Assembly: GCA_030619925.1 (NCBI GenBank)
Contig: JAUXAL010000018.1
Coordinates: 1 to 55,317 of the forward strand
Direction of reading: 5' to 3'
Length of the DNA stretch: 55,317 nucleotides
Source of the DNA: Phycisphaerae bacterium
Lineage (GTDB): Bacteria > Planctomycetota > Phycisphaerae > Sedimentisphaerales > Anaerobacaceae
Shown piece after piece: positions 8,759 through 17,321 of this stretch. The notes under the pieces were generated by a model. That model ran no database searches. It worked only from the letters and a program-made list of their open reading frames with translations, and was not told the origin of the DNA. How positions within the stretch are numbered: position 1 is the stretch's first letter; each line of letters opens with the position of its first letter. The translations under genes and the position numbers were made by a program.

Positions 8759-9904
8759 ATGAGTAACAGGAACCTTACGATATTGGGCATTGTTGCGGTT
8801 TTTGTGGTTGTATGGGCTGTATTTCAGTCGCGTGTTTCAGACAGGCGGAGGACCGGCCCGGATGTACCGGTGTATCTTATCCAGGGACTTGACCCGGCTG
8901 ATATAGACAGTATCGTTTTCGGGGCTGGTGAAAGTGCAGTAACCCTCAAGCGTCAGGGAAGAGGTTTTGTTGTTGTCAATAACGACAATTATCCTGCCGA
9001 GATAAGTGAAATAAGTGATTTGCTCTCGAAGTGTCTGGAAATTCAGACGGGGCAATTTATTACCGATGACGCGGCGAATTACGAGGCTCTTGAGGTAACG
9101 GAGGAAAAAGCTCGCAGTGTCGTTAAATTTCTGAAGCCGGATTCATCGCTGCTCGTCGGTTTTGCTATAGGAAAAGACAAAGAGCTGGGGCAGGGGACCT
9201 ACATAAGATTGCTTCCGGATGACAAGGTTTACGTGGCGCTAAATACACCCTGGGTCAGAACCGGGGCGATGGATTATATTAAGCAGGAGCTTATCTCAGT
9301 CAAACGCGAAGATATTGAGTCGGTGACGGTTGGTTCTGCGAATGGCGAATATACACTGAAAGCAAAGGAAGACGGCGAAGAGATAATGCTGGTAGATGTC
9401 CCTGCCGGCAAGAAGCTGAAAGACGGTGATAGTGACAGCGTTTTCACCGCTTTGACGAATCTTAGGTGTGATGATGTTAAGAGGGCCCCCGCTTTGCGGG
9501 AACCCAGAAAATCGTCCGACTTGACCTTCGATAGGCAATATGTTTGTACACTGAAGGATTCGACCGTTTATGCCATAAAGATAGCTCAAAAGGATGATAA
9601 GACGTATGTTAGTTGCGAAGCGGGTTTTACGGATAAAGAACCTGTAATGAAAGGCGGCGAGGTCGAGTCGGAAGAAGAGCTAAAGAAGAAAGAAGCTAAA
9701 CTGCTTGCCAGAGACAAGGCAAAAGAGTTCACCGCAAAACACGGGGCCTGGGTTTATGAGATTGCTGAGTGGAAGGCGAAGAATCTGACGAAGGAGCTTT
9801 CAGATCTCCTCGAGGATGAGCAGGAGCCCGAAGAAACAGAACAGACCCAAGATCCCAACGTGGTGGAAACCAAGGACCCGAATTCGGTAGAGGCCGAATC
9901 GTAA
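8759..9904 (+). CDS. DUF4340 domain-containing membrane-anchored protein
   Basis: 381 residues. An N-terminal membrane anchor (NLTILGIVAVFVVVWAVF) is followed by a periplasmic beta-rich DUF4340 region and an acidic, Glu-rich C-terminal tail (EDEQEPEETEQTQDPNVV). AGGAG sits 7-8 nt before the ATG. DUF4340 proteins typically follow GldG-like proteins and are thought to be part of the same envelope ABC complex. Residues about 242-250 (RAPALREP) are coded by a 24-nt palindrome of the type also present in zwf and the permease gene, interrupting an otherwise normal domain. The function of the family is not established. Confidence 0.85.
   Translation: MSNRNLTILGIVAVFVVVWAVFQSRVSDRRRTGPDVPVYLIQGLDPADIDSIVFGAGESAVTLKRQGRGFVVVNNDNYPAEISEISDLLSKCLEIQTGQFITDDAANYEALEVTEEKARSVVKFLKPDSSLLVGFAIGKDKELGQGTYIRLLPDDKVYVALNTPWVRTGAMDYIKQELISVKREDIESVTVGSANGEYTLKAKEDGEEIMLVDVPAGKKLKDGDSDSVFTALTNLRCDDVKRAPALREPRKSSDLTFDRQYVCTLKDSTVYAIKIAQKDDKTYVSCEAGFTDKEPVMKGGEVESEEELKKKEAKLLARDKAKEFTAKHGAWVYEIAEWKAKNLTKELSDLLEDEQEPEETEQTQDPNVVETKDPNSVEAES
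9482..9505. repeat. Intragenic palindrome, family B (in the DUF4340 gene)
   Basis: CCCGCTTTGCGGG core with flanking AGGGC and AACCC, 24 nt in frame, adding RAPALREP. The same peptide motif RDPALREP ends the permease at 27179. Confidence 0.8.
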
Positions 9905-9928
9905 AGTGGACTCCGCACTAATTGCCCA

Positions 9929-9976
9929 GCACCAAAACCCCGATAAAATCGGGCAAGCTCTTTGCTCTTTTGGTGC
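9929..9976. repeat. Two-level hairpin before the HEAT-repeat gene
   Basis: Outer arms GCACCAAAA (9929-9937) and TTTTGGTGC (9968-9976) enclose an inner hairpin CCCGAT/ATCGGG (9939-9953). It lies between the DUF4340 stop and the next gene and could attenuate or end transcription. Confidence 0.5.
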
Positions 9977-10054
9977 AGGGTGACGACCGGATGCAACGTC
10001 AGGACTGAAAAACAGCAAGATATTACAGTGGGGGGCCCTAGTAATGGCGACACG

Positions 10055-12199
10055 ATGCGAATTTGCAAAAAAGTATTTGTCCTTATATCGTTGATAGTGT
10101 TGTGCGTGATTTCCGGAAAGGCACCGGCCGGCCGGCATCCGGTAAAACCGCGGCAGTTGTCTGCTCTAAGTGATGCTACTGATGCCGGGTTCGACAAATC
10201 AGACATCGATAAGAAACTGGCGGCAATTGTTAGCTACAAGCGTGGGATGAGCAGAGAACCGCTTATCGCCGCCGAAGAGCTCATCCGCAAATCAGAAAAT
10301 CGGCCTAAACAACGAAAATACATCGAGCTTCAATTGGCGGAATTGCTTTCGGAAGCCACGCTGGAATGTAAGTCGTTCATCTGCAAACAGCTTTGGTTTA
10401 TCGGTACGGCTGATTCAGTGCCTGCAATCGCGAAACTGCTGACGGACGAGGAAACTGCGGATATGGCCTGCTACGCGATGGGGCAGAACCCGAGCCCGGA
10501 GGCCGGCAAGGCGCTGCGCAACGCACTGGACAGGGTTGGGCCGAAAGTGCAGGTTCGCATTATAAATTTGCTCGGTGACCGACGCGATGCGCAAAGCGCC
10601 AAAGCGATGGGTAAGCTTGTCTTCGGTGCGGAAAGGCAAGTCGCTGAGGCTGCGGTTGCGGCACTGGGGAAAATCGGTGGTGCCCAGGCGAGGAAGATAT
10701 TGGTTGAGGTCAGGGCCAAAGGTAATCCGCAGTTGCGGTTCACAGCGACAGATGCGTACCTGCGATGTGCCGAGGATTTGGTGGCCGAGGGCAGGAGCGA
10801 GCAGGCAACTGCGATATACAAGGAATTGGCCGATGAAAACGAAGCGGCGCTTATTCGAAGTGCGGCGGTCAAGGGTCTGGCTGACGTTGGCGGGCCCGAT
10901 GCCATACCGTTGGTGGTCACGGCTTTGCGGGATAAAGACCGCATGGTGCGAACTACGGCGATGGGTTGCGTTCGGACGATGGCCGGAGAAGGTGTTACCG
11001 AACTGTTTGCAGCCGAGCTGCCAAAGGTGTTACCCGGTGAACGGGTGCTTCTGATTGGTGCCCTCGCTGACCGTGGCGACGGCGCTGCGCTGCCTTCGAT
11101 AACCACAGCGGCCGAGAGCGCCAATGCCAAGGTTCGCAAAGCCGCGTTGCAGGCCGTCGGAAAGCTTGGCAACGCTTCCAACGTGGAGTTCCTGGTTCAA
11201 GCCGCAACAGAAGGCATCAGTTCCGAAGAAAAGAAAGCTGCAGTTGACAGTCTAAAACTGCTTCGCGGCAGCGGCGTTGATGATGCGATAGTAAAAAGCA
11301 TGCAGAACTCGCAGCCGAATGTGCGTTCTGAACTAATTGAGGTACTGTTCGAGCGCAATGCCGTTGGTGTGGTCTCGCCCCTGCTGAAAGAGGCCTCCAG
11401 TTCGGATTCGAAGGTCCGCAGAGCAGCGTTTAGGGCATTGGGCAGGCTTGCCGGTGAAAAAGACCTGCCATCGCTGATAAAGCTTCTTGCCGGTTTGCAG
11501 GGTGTCAGCGGTCGCAGCCAGGCCGAGAGGGCTGTCGTGGCGGTTTCGCGCAAGATTAGCGATGACAGTAAACGTGCCGATGTGGTATTGGCTGTGCTGC
11601 GTGCCGAGGGCCGTGTGCCTGTCAGATGTTCACTCCTGCGAGTGCTCGGGGGCATCGCGAATAGTAAGGCGCTCGAAACACTGGAGGCTGCCTCGAAAGA
11701 GACGGACCCTGCTGTGCGGGATACGGCCGTTCGCGCATTGGCCAAGTGGCCGGACGCAACGGCAGCGGAAGCTCTGCTGGAAATTTTTCAGAACACGCAA
11801 AACCAAACACATCGCCTGCTGGCGCTGCGCGGCCTTGTGCGCTTGTTGGCTCTGCCTGCCGGTGACCGTCGCGTGCAAAAAACGCTGAAGATGTACCGCC
11901 AGGCAATCAGCGGCGCCCGGGGTCCGGATGAGAAAAAACTTGTGCTCTCCGGTTTGGCGAACGTCAGCGACCCAGAAGCTCTGGCAATGGTCCAGCCGTT
12001 TCTGCAGGCCGAGGCGGTTAGAGCAGAGGCGGCGATGGCTTCGATAAAGATTGCCGGCGCGATTATGCAAACTCACCGCGACCAGGCCGGGACGGCAATG
12101 GACAAGCTGCTCGCCGTTTCGCGTGACGAAGACCTGCGCAAGCAAGCCGAAGAGATTGTCCGGCAGATCAAAGAGCTCGAAACCAAGACGCACCGGTAA
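10055..12199 (+). CDS. Secreted HEAT-repeat protein
   Basis: 714 residues with a signal peptide (MRICKKVFVLISLIVLCVISG). The rest is an array of about 15 helical HEAT/PBS-lyase-type repeats, recognisable by recurring A..ALG.....A...L motifs such as VAEAAVAALGKIGGAQA, VRKAALQAVGKLGNASN and VRRAAFRALGRLAGEKD. Such superhelical scaffolds bind proteins or ligands; no enzyme motif is visible. The start is the ATG at 10055; the upstream in-frame sequence from 9962 has no signal peptide and covers a hairpin. It follows the Gld-like unit in the same direction, separated by the hairpin at 9929-9976, so co-expression is possible but not certain. Confidence 0.85.
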   Translation: MRICKKVFVLISLIVLCVISGKAPAGRHPVKPRQLSALSDATDAGFDKSDIDKKLAAIVSYKRGMSREPLIAAEELIRKSENRPKQRKYIELQLAELLSEATLECKSFICKQLWFIGTADSVPAIAKLLTDEETADMACYAMGQNPSPEAGKALRNALDRVGPKVQVRIINLLGDRRDAQSAKAMGKLVFGAERQVAEAAVAALGKIGGAQARKILVEVRAKGNPQLRFTATDAYLRCAEDLVAEGRSEQATAIYKELADENEAALIRSAAVKGLADVGGPDAIPLVVTALRDKDRMVRTTAMGCVRTMAGEGVTELFAAELPKVLPGERVLLIGALADRGDGAALPSITTAAESANAKVRKAALQAVGKLGNASNVEFLVQAATEGISSEEKKAAVDSLKLLRGSGVDDAIVKSMQNSQPNVRSELIEVLFERNAVGVVSPLLKEASSSDSKVRRAAFRALGRLAGEKDLPSLIKLLAGLQGVSGRSQAERAVVAVSRKISDDSKRADVVLAVLRAEGRVPVRCSLLRVLGGIANSKALETLEAASKETDPAVRDTAVRALAKWPDATAAEALLEIFQNTQNQTHRLLALRGLVRLLALPAGDRRVQKTLKMYRQAISGARGPDEKKLVLSGLANVSDPEALAMVQPFLQAEAVRAEAAMASIKIAGAIMQTHRDQAGTAMDKLLAVSRDEDLRKQAEEIVRQIKELETKTHR

Positions 12200-12230
12200 G
12201 GATAACAATAACCAATTGATTCTTACCGGT
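12192..12230 (+). terminator. Candidate terminator hairpin after the HEAT gene
   Basis: ACCGGTAAG (12192-12200) and CTTACCGGT (12222-12230) form perfect 9-bp arms overlapping the stop codon of the HEAT gene. No T-run follows. Confidence 0.4.
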
Positions 12231-12289
12231 CGCTTACGCCCCCGGCTCTGTCTTGGAGTCACTGCAATCGTTGTGACGGTGGTTTTTCA

Positions 12290-12317
12290 TTGACTCGCAG
12301 TTTAGAAAGTGTATAAT
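12290..12317 (+). promoter_or_regulatory. Sigma-70-like promoter for the first prepilin gene
   Basis: TTGACT (12290-12295), 16-bp spacer, TATAAT (12312-12317). It lies about 47 bp upstream of the start codon at 12364. Confidence 0.65.
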
Positions 12318-12363
12318 GTTATTGTATCTTTTGCAACTTTCTGCACGAAAACGGAGTATGAGT

Positions 12364-13077
12364 ATGCACAGACGAAAAGGGTTTACCCGCCATACGCGTG
12401 GCGGGTTTACCTTGATAGAACTTTTAGTGGTAATTGCCATCATTGCGTTATTGATGGCGATATTGATGCCGGCACTGCAGCGGGCGAAGAAACAGGCCAA
12501 GGGTGTCAAGTGCAGAAGTAATATGCGTCAAATCGGCCTGGCTGCCAATCTGTATGCCGAAGAGTATGATTTACGCGTCCCGCGGGGTGCGGCGGGCAGC
12601 ACAAGGAGGGCCTGGTACCAGCTTTTTATGCCCTTTTTGGCCCAGAAGCCCATCGGCAACGATTACCGTGCGGTCAAAATATATCGCTGTCCCAGCTACC
12701 CTGACAAAGAACAAACCGTCTGCTATGTTGTAAATGGCTGGACCTTCAAGGACAGAACTGATGTGGAAGGGGACGAAATATTAAAACCGACCAAATTAAC
12801 CACCTGTACTCATCGAGCACGTACTCTCTACCTTGTCGATAACGAGGATGGTCCCTGGCGACACATCATCAGAAAAGCAGACGATCCAGGGGTCAAACGG
12901 TGCGATGTCTGGCATCCGGGGCATCTGCCCTCCTCCGAGAGTCACGACGTAACCAGGGGACGACGGGTCGCACGGGCCCGGCACAGAAAGGGCTTCAATA
13001 CTTTGTATCTCGACTGGCACGTCGACTGGATGGCCGCTGAAGATATGACCATAGATATGTGGAGATTCCAAAAATAG
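12364..13077 (+). CDS. Prepilin-type protein with palindrome-interrupted leader
   Basis: 237 residues. The type III leader is followed by the hydrophobic [25 protein letters not shown] helix. The remainder is a pseudopilin-like domain ending with a DWHVDWM...DMTIDMWRF block shared with the next gene. The start is ATG 12364: GGAG is 7 nt upstream, the same GGAGTAT-ATG spacing as in both other prepilin genes of the window. Unlike its tandem paralogue (MHKRQGFTLIEL), the leader reads [20 protein letters not shown]: a 24-nt palindrome has duplicated the GFT cleavage motif. Prepilin peptidase could cut before either Phe. Orphan prepilin-like proteins are abundant in Phycisphaerae; their function is unknown. 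Confidence 0.85.
   Translation: MHRRKGFTRHTRGGFTLIELLVVIAIIALLMAILMPALQRAKKQAKGVKCRSNMRQIGLAANLYAEEYDLRVPRGAAGSTRRAWYQLFMPFLAQKPIGNDYRAVKIYRCPSYPDKEQTVCYVVNGWTFKDRTDVEGDEILKPTKLTTCTHRARTLYLVDNEDGPWRHIIRKADDPGVKRCDVWHPGHLPSSESHDVTRGRRVARARHRKGFNTLYLDWHVDWMAAEDMTIDMWRFQK
12379..12411. repeat. Intragenic palindrome, family A (prepilin leader)
   Basis: Core CCGCC-ATACGCGT-GGCGGG flanked by direct copies of GGGTTTACC (12379-12387 and 12403-12411) offset by exactly 24 nt. The neighbouring paralogue at 13168 lacks it, so this is an insertion or duplication of 8 codons. Confidence 0.9.
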
Positions 13078-13167
13078 AATTTTCACCGCTCAGGTGACTC
13101 GACAAGCCAGAACGACCGTCCAGAGCCAACGCTCAATTCCGGCTGCGATGAATGCTGGAGTATAGCC

Positions 13168-13845
13168 ATGCACAAACGACAAGGGTTCACGTTGATAGAA
13201 CTGCTGGTGGTGATTGCCATTATTGCGTTGTTGATGGGAATATTGGTGCCGGTACTGCGGAAGGTGCGGGAACAGGGCAAGGATGTCGTGTGCAGGAATA
13301 ATCTGCATCAGATCGGCATGGGAGCCAACTTTTATGCCGCCCAGTACGATATGTACATCCCACGCTCGGCGGAATGGGGAGGAAATATGAAGCCCTGGTT
13401 CCAGCTTTTTATGCCTTTTTTGGCACAGAAGGCTGTCAACGATGACTACCGTAACGTCGAGATATTTCGCTGTCCCAGCTATCCTGACAAAGAGCAAACT
13501 GTTTGCTATGTCGTCAACGGCTGGCGTAGTGAGGGCAGCGACAAGTGGGTCGGGCGAAGCAAGCTGACCGACTGTCACCGCCCGGCCTTTACCATCTATC
13601 TCGCCGACAACGAGGATGGGCCGTGGCGGACCATAATCAAAAAAGTGAGCGACCGGGATGTCACTCGATGTGACGTCTTCCGTCCGGAACACCTGCCCAG
13701 CTCCGACAGCCAGGGCATAACTGGAGGCAGACGGGTCGCAAGGGCTCGACATAAGAACGGCTGCAACGTTCTGTTCCTCGACTGGCACGTCGAGTGGATG
13801 ACTGCTGAGGATATGACCGTTGACATGTGGAGATTTGAGAAGTAA
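13168..13845 (+). CDS. Prepilin-type protein (tandem paralogue)
   Basis: 225 residues starting [30 protein letters not shown], a standard prepilin leader and N-terminal helix. It aligns over its whole length with the upstream gene: [60 protein letters not shown] and LDWHVEWMTAEDMTVDMWRF. The similarity continues into the 3' flank (CACCG.TCAG.TGACT after both stops), indicating a segmental duplication. GGAG lies 7 nt before the ATG. It is probably cotranscribed with the upstream copy and perhaps with the isomerase 46 bp downstream. Confidence 0.87.
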   Translation: MHKRQGFTLIELLVVIAIIALLMGILVPVLRKVREQGKDVVCRNNLHQIGMGANFYAAQYDMYIPRSAEWGGNMKPWFQLFMPFLAQKAVNDDYRNVEIFRCPSYPDKEQTVCYVVNGWRSEGSDKWVGRSKLTDCHRPAFTIYLADNEDGPWRTIIKKVSDRDVTRCDVFRPEHLPSSDSQGITGGRRVARARHKNGCNVLFLDWHVEWMTAEDMTVDMWRFEK

Positions 13846-13891
13846 AATCTTCACCGGTCAGATGACTACCGGCCGGTAAGGAGATTATGAG

Positions 13892-14716
13892 ATGGCAAAC
13901 GTTTACATTGGAGCAAATACGGAGTTTGTACGGCACGCCGATAAGCCGTTTGAGTGGGCTGTGGAAAAGGCAGCGGAGATGGGGTATGAATACCTCGAAC
14001 CATGGGTTCACTGGGGCCGCGAGTTGATGAGCGAAGCCGGTTACTACATGAGTGTTTCGATGCTGGACGATCCGTATCGGGTCAAGCGCGCCTGCGAAAA
14101 AGCTGGCATCAAGCTCTCCGGTCTGTCCTGCCACACTCCGCTCTGCAGGCCGGACATTAGCGGCAACTACCTTAAACAGGCAATTCGTTTCGCAGCCGAA
14201 TGCGGCGCCCCCGTGATCAATACCGACGAAGGTCCGAAGCCCGCCTGGACCACCGAAGCCGAAGACCATGTTTTGATGAAGTACGTGCTTACCGAAGCGG
14301 CGGCGGTTGCCGAAAGTCACGGCATTTTGATAGGCCTTGAGCCGCACCAACAGTACAGCAAGCATCCCGATGGTCTGGACAAAATTTATGCGCTGGTTGA
14401 TTCTAAGGCTATCGGAATCAACTTCGATACCGGCAACGCTTACCTGAGTGGTCAGGACCCTATTGCGTGGCTGCAGCGCGTCAAGGATAGATTAGTCCAC
14501 GTGCACGCTAAAGACATTTCGATACAGCAATCGCAAGACGAACGCGGTAAGGTTACCGGTACTCCGGCGGGTTGTGCCTGCGGTGAGGGCGTTATAGACT
14601 GGAAAAAAGTCGTCGAGGTATGTAAAAGTGCACCGCGTGACATTGTGCTAAGCGTCGAATGTGGTACTGTGGAACAGGCCGAGCGAAGTATCGACCATCT
14701 CAAAAAGCTCGTATAG
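13892..14716 (+). CDS. Sugar phosphate isomerase/epimerase family protein
   Basis: 274 residues, a xylose-isomerase-like TIM barrel. Likely metal ligands are the Glu in IGLEPHQQY, the Asp in INFDTGNAYL, the His in LVHVHAKD and the Glu in LSVECG, in the usual order. AAGGAG precedes the ATG at a good distance. No signal peptide, so it is cytoplasmic. It sits 13 bp upstream of a sulfatase and near a DUF1080 gene, which suggests a role in processing a sugar released from a sulfated or modified polysaccharide. The exact substrate cannot be read from sequence. Confidence 0.85.
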   Translation: MANVYIGANTEFVRHADKPFEWAVEKAAEMGYEYLEPWVHWGRELMSEAGYYMSVSMLDDPYRVKRACEKAGIKLSGLSCHTPLCRPDISGNYLKQAIRFAAECGAPVINTDEGPKPAWTTEAEDHVLMKYVLTEAAAVAESHGILIGLEPHQQYSKHPDGLDKIYALVDSKAIGINFDTGNAYLSGQDPIAWLQRVKDRLVHVHAKDISIQQSQDERGKVTGTPAGCACGEGVIDWKKVVEVCKSAPRDIVLSVECGTVEQAERSIDHLKKLV

Positions 14717-14729
14717 TAATTTTAATCCC

Positions 14730-16220
14730 ATGAAAAAGGGCCATATTGGAAGAAGAGAGTTCCTGCAGACTGCCGGAATTGGGGCGGCTTCTGTTTTCTT
14801 GGGGTCGCCTTTAGCGGGCTGTTCGGGCACGCAGCGCCTTGCTACAAAGCGCGCCGCCCGCAAGCCCAATCTCGTCTTTATCTTCGCAGACCAATGGCGA
14901 GCGCAGGCCACCGGCTATGCGCCGAATAAAGACGTGAGGACGCCGAACCTCGATAGACTCGCGAAGGAAAGCGTCAATTTCAGCAACGCCGTATCCGGCT
15001 GTCCGGTGTGCAGCCCATATCGGGCGAGCTTAATGACCGGCCGATATCCACTGGCTCACGGCGTGTTTTTGAATGATGTGCGTTTGAATACCGATGCTGT
15101 TTCCATCGCCGAGGCTTATAACGGAGCAGGTTACCAGACCGGCTATATCGGCAAATGGCATTTGGATGGGGATGAAAGAAGTGCGTTTATCCCGAGAGAC
15201 AGGCGGCAGGGTTTCAATTTCTGGAAGGTGCTGGGCTGTACGCACAACTACAATAACTCTTTCTATTACGCCGACGAGAACATAAAGCTTAAATGGCAGG
15301 GCTACGATGCGATTGCCCAGAGCCGTGAGGCCCAGTGGTACATTCGCCGGCACGCCGGCGTCAAACCCTTTGCCCTTTTTCTTTCATGGGGCCCGCCCCA
15401 CTCACCATATCACACCGCGCCTGCAAAATATAAGGATTTGTTCAAGGCCGAGGAATTAACCCGCCGTCCGTCTGGCGGGTTAACCTTGCGGCCCAATGTC
15501 CCCCGACATCTCGAGGATAAAGCCAGAGAGACCCTTGCCGGCTACTACGCGCACATCGCCGCGCTTGATGATTGCATCGGCGAAATCCTTCAGACGCTAA
15601 AGGAACTTGGTCTCGAAAACGATACGATACTTGTCTTCACCTCAGACCACGGGGACATGCTCTATTCGCACGGTCAACAAAAGAAGCAGAAGCCCTGGGA
15701 TGAGTCGGTTTGTGTTCCGTTTCTTTTGCGCTACCCTGCGGCACTCGGCAAGGAAGGTAAAACAATCGATATGCCGATTAACACGCCTGACATTATGCCC
15801 ACGTTGCTGGGGCTCAGCGGTATTGAGATACCGGATACGGCCGAAGGTGCTGATTTCTCAGATGTTCTAAGACAAGCAGAGGGGCCGAACGACGACGCTG
15901 CGCTGATTAGCTGCCCTTCACCCTTTGGTCAGTGGAAAAGAGCGAACGGCGGCAGGGAATATCGCGGCATACGCACACGGCGATATACTTATGTGCGCGA
16001 TTTAAACGGGCCATGGCTGCTATACGATAACGAGCAAGACCCGTACCAGCTTAACAACCTTTGCAACAAGCCCGAGCACAGCAAGCTGCAGGAGAAACTG
16101 GATAGCATTTTATCGCAAAAACTAAAGCAGACTAATGACGAGTTTCTGCCGGCCTCCGAGTATATCAAGAAGTGGGGCTACGTCGTAGATAAGTCCGGAA
16201 CCGTGCGGTATTCCAATTAA
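14730..16220 (+). CDS. Tat-exported sulfatase with in-frame palindrome insertion
   Basis: 496 residues. The N-terminus has a twin-arginine signal (GRREFLQTAGIGAASVFLG) followed by a lipobox-like LAGC, so it is probably an exported lipoprotein. The metal site starts with FADQWRAQATGY. The formylglycine motif is CSPYRASLMTGRYP (CxPxR class). LVFTSDHGDML, near residues 320-330, supplies further metal ligands. The segment at residues 244-251 (RRPSGGLT, between EELT and LRPN) is coded by a 24-nt palindromic insertion flanked by TTAACC duplicates and looks foreign to the family. It follows the isomerase gene by 13 bp. Substrate unknown; no sulfatase-modifying enzyme gene is in the window. Confidence 0.9.
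   Translation: MKKGHIGRREFLQTAGIGAASVFLGSPLAGCSGTQRLATKRAARKPNLVFIFADQWRAQATGYAPNKDVRTPNLDRLAKESVNFSNAVSGCPVCSPYRASLMTGRYPLAHGVFLNDVRLNTDAVSIAEAYNGAGYQTGYIGKWHLDGDERSAFIPRDRRQGFNFWKVLGCTHNYNNSFYYADENIKLKWQGYDAIAQSREAQWYIRRHAGVKPFALFLSWGPPHSPYHTAPAKYKDLFKAEELTRRPSGGLTLRPNVPRHLEDKARETLAGYYAHIAALDDCIGEILQTLKELGLENDTILVFTSDHGDMLYSHGQQKKQKPWDESVCVPFLLRYPAALGKEGKTIDMPINTPDIMPTLLGLSGIEIPDTAEGADFSDVLRQAEGPNDDAALISCPSPFGQWKRANGGREYRGIRTRRYTYVRDLNGPWLLYDNEQDPYQLNNLCNKPEHSKLQEKLDSILSQKLKQTNDEFLPASEYIKKWGYVVDKSGTVRYSN
15456..15485. repeat. Intragenic palindrome, family A (sulfatase)
   Basis: Arms TTAACCCGCC and GGCGGGTTAA are perfect, with an 8-nt loop. TTAACC occurs at 15456-15461 and 15480-15485, offset 24 nt. 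Removing 24 nt restores a smooth sulfatase reading (EELTLRPNVP). Confidence 0.88.
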
Positions 16221-16434
16221 ACGGGGACCCCTGCCATTGTTCTTTGTAAATTTGTTTTCTGCAGAAGGCTCTGAGCCCTTCGCTTTGTTCGAGGAAGTGT
16301 TCTGCCGAAATTTTCGCAGAACCGCTGGTATTTCCCTCGCGATTCGGGTATTATATCAGGTACACAAGCTCGGCGGGCCGGGCGAAGGCCGTTTAAGAAA
16401 ATTTCGACTAACAACAGAATCATAGGAGCTAATT

Positions 16435-17274
16435 ATGAAAGAAAGGTCAAGAGTGACGAAGAGTATTGTTTGCTTACTCGTGGTGGCGATGGGTCTGGGT
16501 GTAAGCTGCGCTGCAAAAGAGCTGATAAGGTACGACGTGCACGATACAACGCGAGACCATCCGCGGGTTATGGCAGCTCCCAGACAATTCGGTCGGCCAC
16601 CGGCCGATGCGATTGTGCTGTTCGATGGGACGGATCTTTCAGAATGGGTCAGTGAGAAAAAAGGCGGCGGGCCGGCAGCGCCGGCCTCGATCAAGCCCGC
16701 CTTCGGCGGGCCGGCTCGGTGGAAGGTCGAGAACGGCTATATGGAGGTCGTCAAGAAAACCGGCGACATCCGTACAAAGAAAGCGTTCGGCAACTGCCAG
16801 CTGCACATCGAGTGGGCCACGCCGAGAAAGGTATCTTCCAAGGAAACCGCTCAGAAGCGAGGCAACAGCGGTGTGTTCTTTATGGGCATATACGAGCTGC
16901 AAATACTTGACTCGTATGAGAACGAGGCTTATGCAGATGGTCAGGCTGCGTCGATCTACGGCCAGTATCCCCCGCTGGTTAATGTCTGCCGCAAGCCCGG
17001 CCGGTGGCAGAGTTACGATGTCAGCTTCCTGCGCCCGATATTCGACAGAGACGGCAGGTGTATTCGCCCAGCCCGCATTACCGTGTTCCATAACGGCGTT
17101 GTTGTCCATAATAACGTTGAAATCAAGGGCTCGACGGAACACAAGAAAAAGGCCAAGTACAGTCCTCACGCCGACAAGTTACCGCTCAGCCTCCAGGACC
17201 ACAACAACCCTATGCGCTTTCGTAACATCTGGGTGCGCGAGCTGCCGGAACAGCCGTATCTGATTAAAGATTGA
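16435..17274 (+). CDS. DUF1080 (3-keto-disaccharide hydrolase-like) protein
   Basis: 279 residues with a signal peptide (IVCLLVVAMGLGVSCAA, possibly a lipobox). The DUF1080 jelly-roll signatures are LFDGTDLSEWVS, RGNSGVFFMGIYELQILDSYEN and ASIYGQYPPLVNVCRKPGRWQSYDV. AGGAG precedes the ATG. The family is abundant in planctomycetes; some members act on 3-keto-glycosides. A Gly/Pro-rich stretch at residues 78-94 contains a 39-nt in-frame duplication (GGCGGGCCGGC at 16666 and 16705) that family members normally lack. It follows the sulfatase by 214 bp; that gap holds only short imperfect inverted repeats. Confidence 0.87.
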   Translation: MKERSRVTKSIVCLLVVAMGLGVSCAAKELIRYDVHDTTRDHPRVMAAPRQFGRPPADAIVLFDGTDLSEWVSEKKGGGPAAPASIKPAFGGPARWKVENGYMEVVKKTGDIRTKKAFGNCQLHIEWATPRKVSSKETAQKRGNSGVFFMGIYELQILDSYENEAYADGQAASIYGQYPPLVNVCRKPGRWQSYDVSFLRPIFDRDGRCIRPARITVFHNGVVVHNNVEIKGSTEHKKKAKYSPHADKLPLSLQDHNNPMRFRNIWVRELPEQPYLIKD

Positions 17275-17321
17275 CGATTTATGGTTGACAGCCGGCAGGG
17301 TCAAGACAACAAGGCTGCGGG

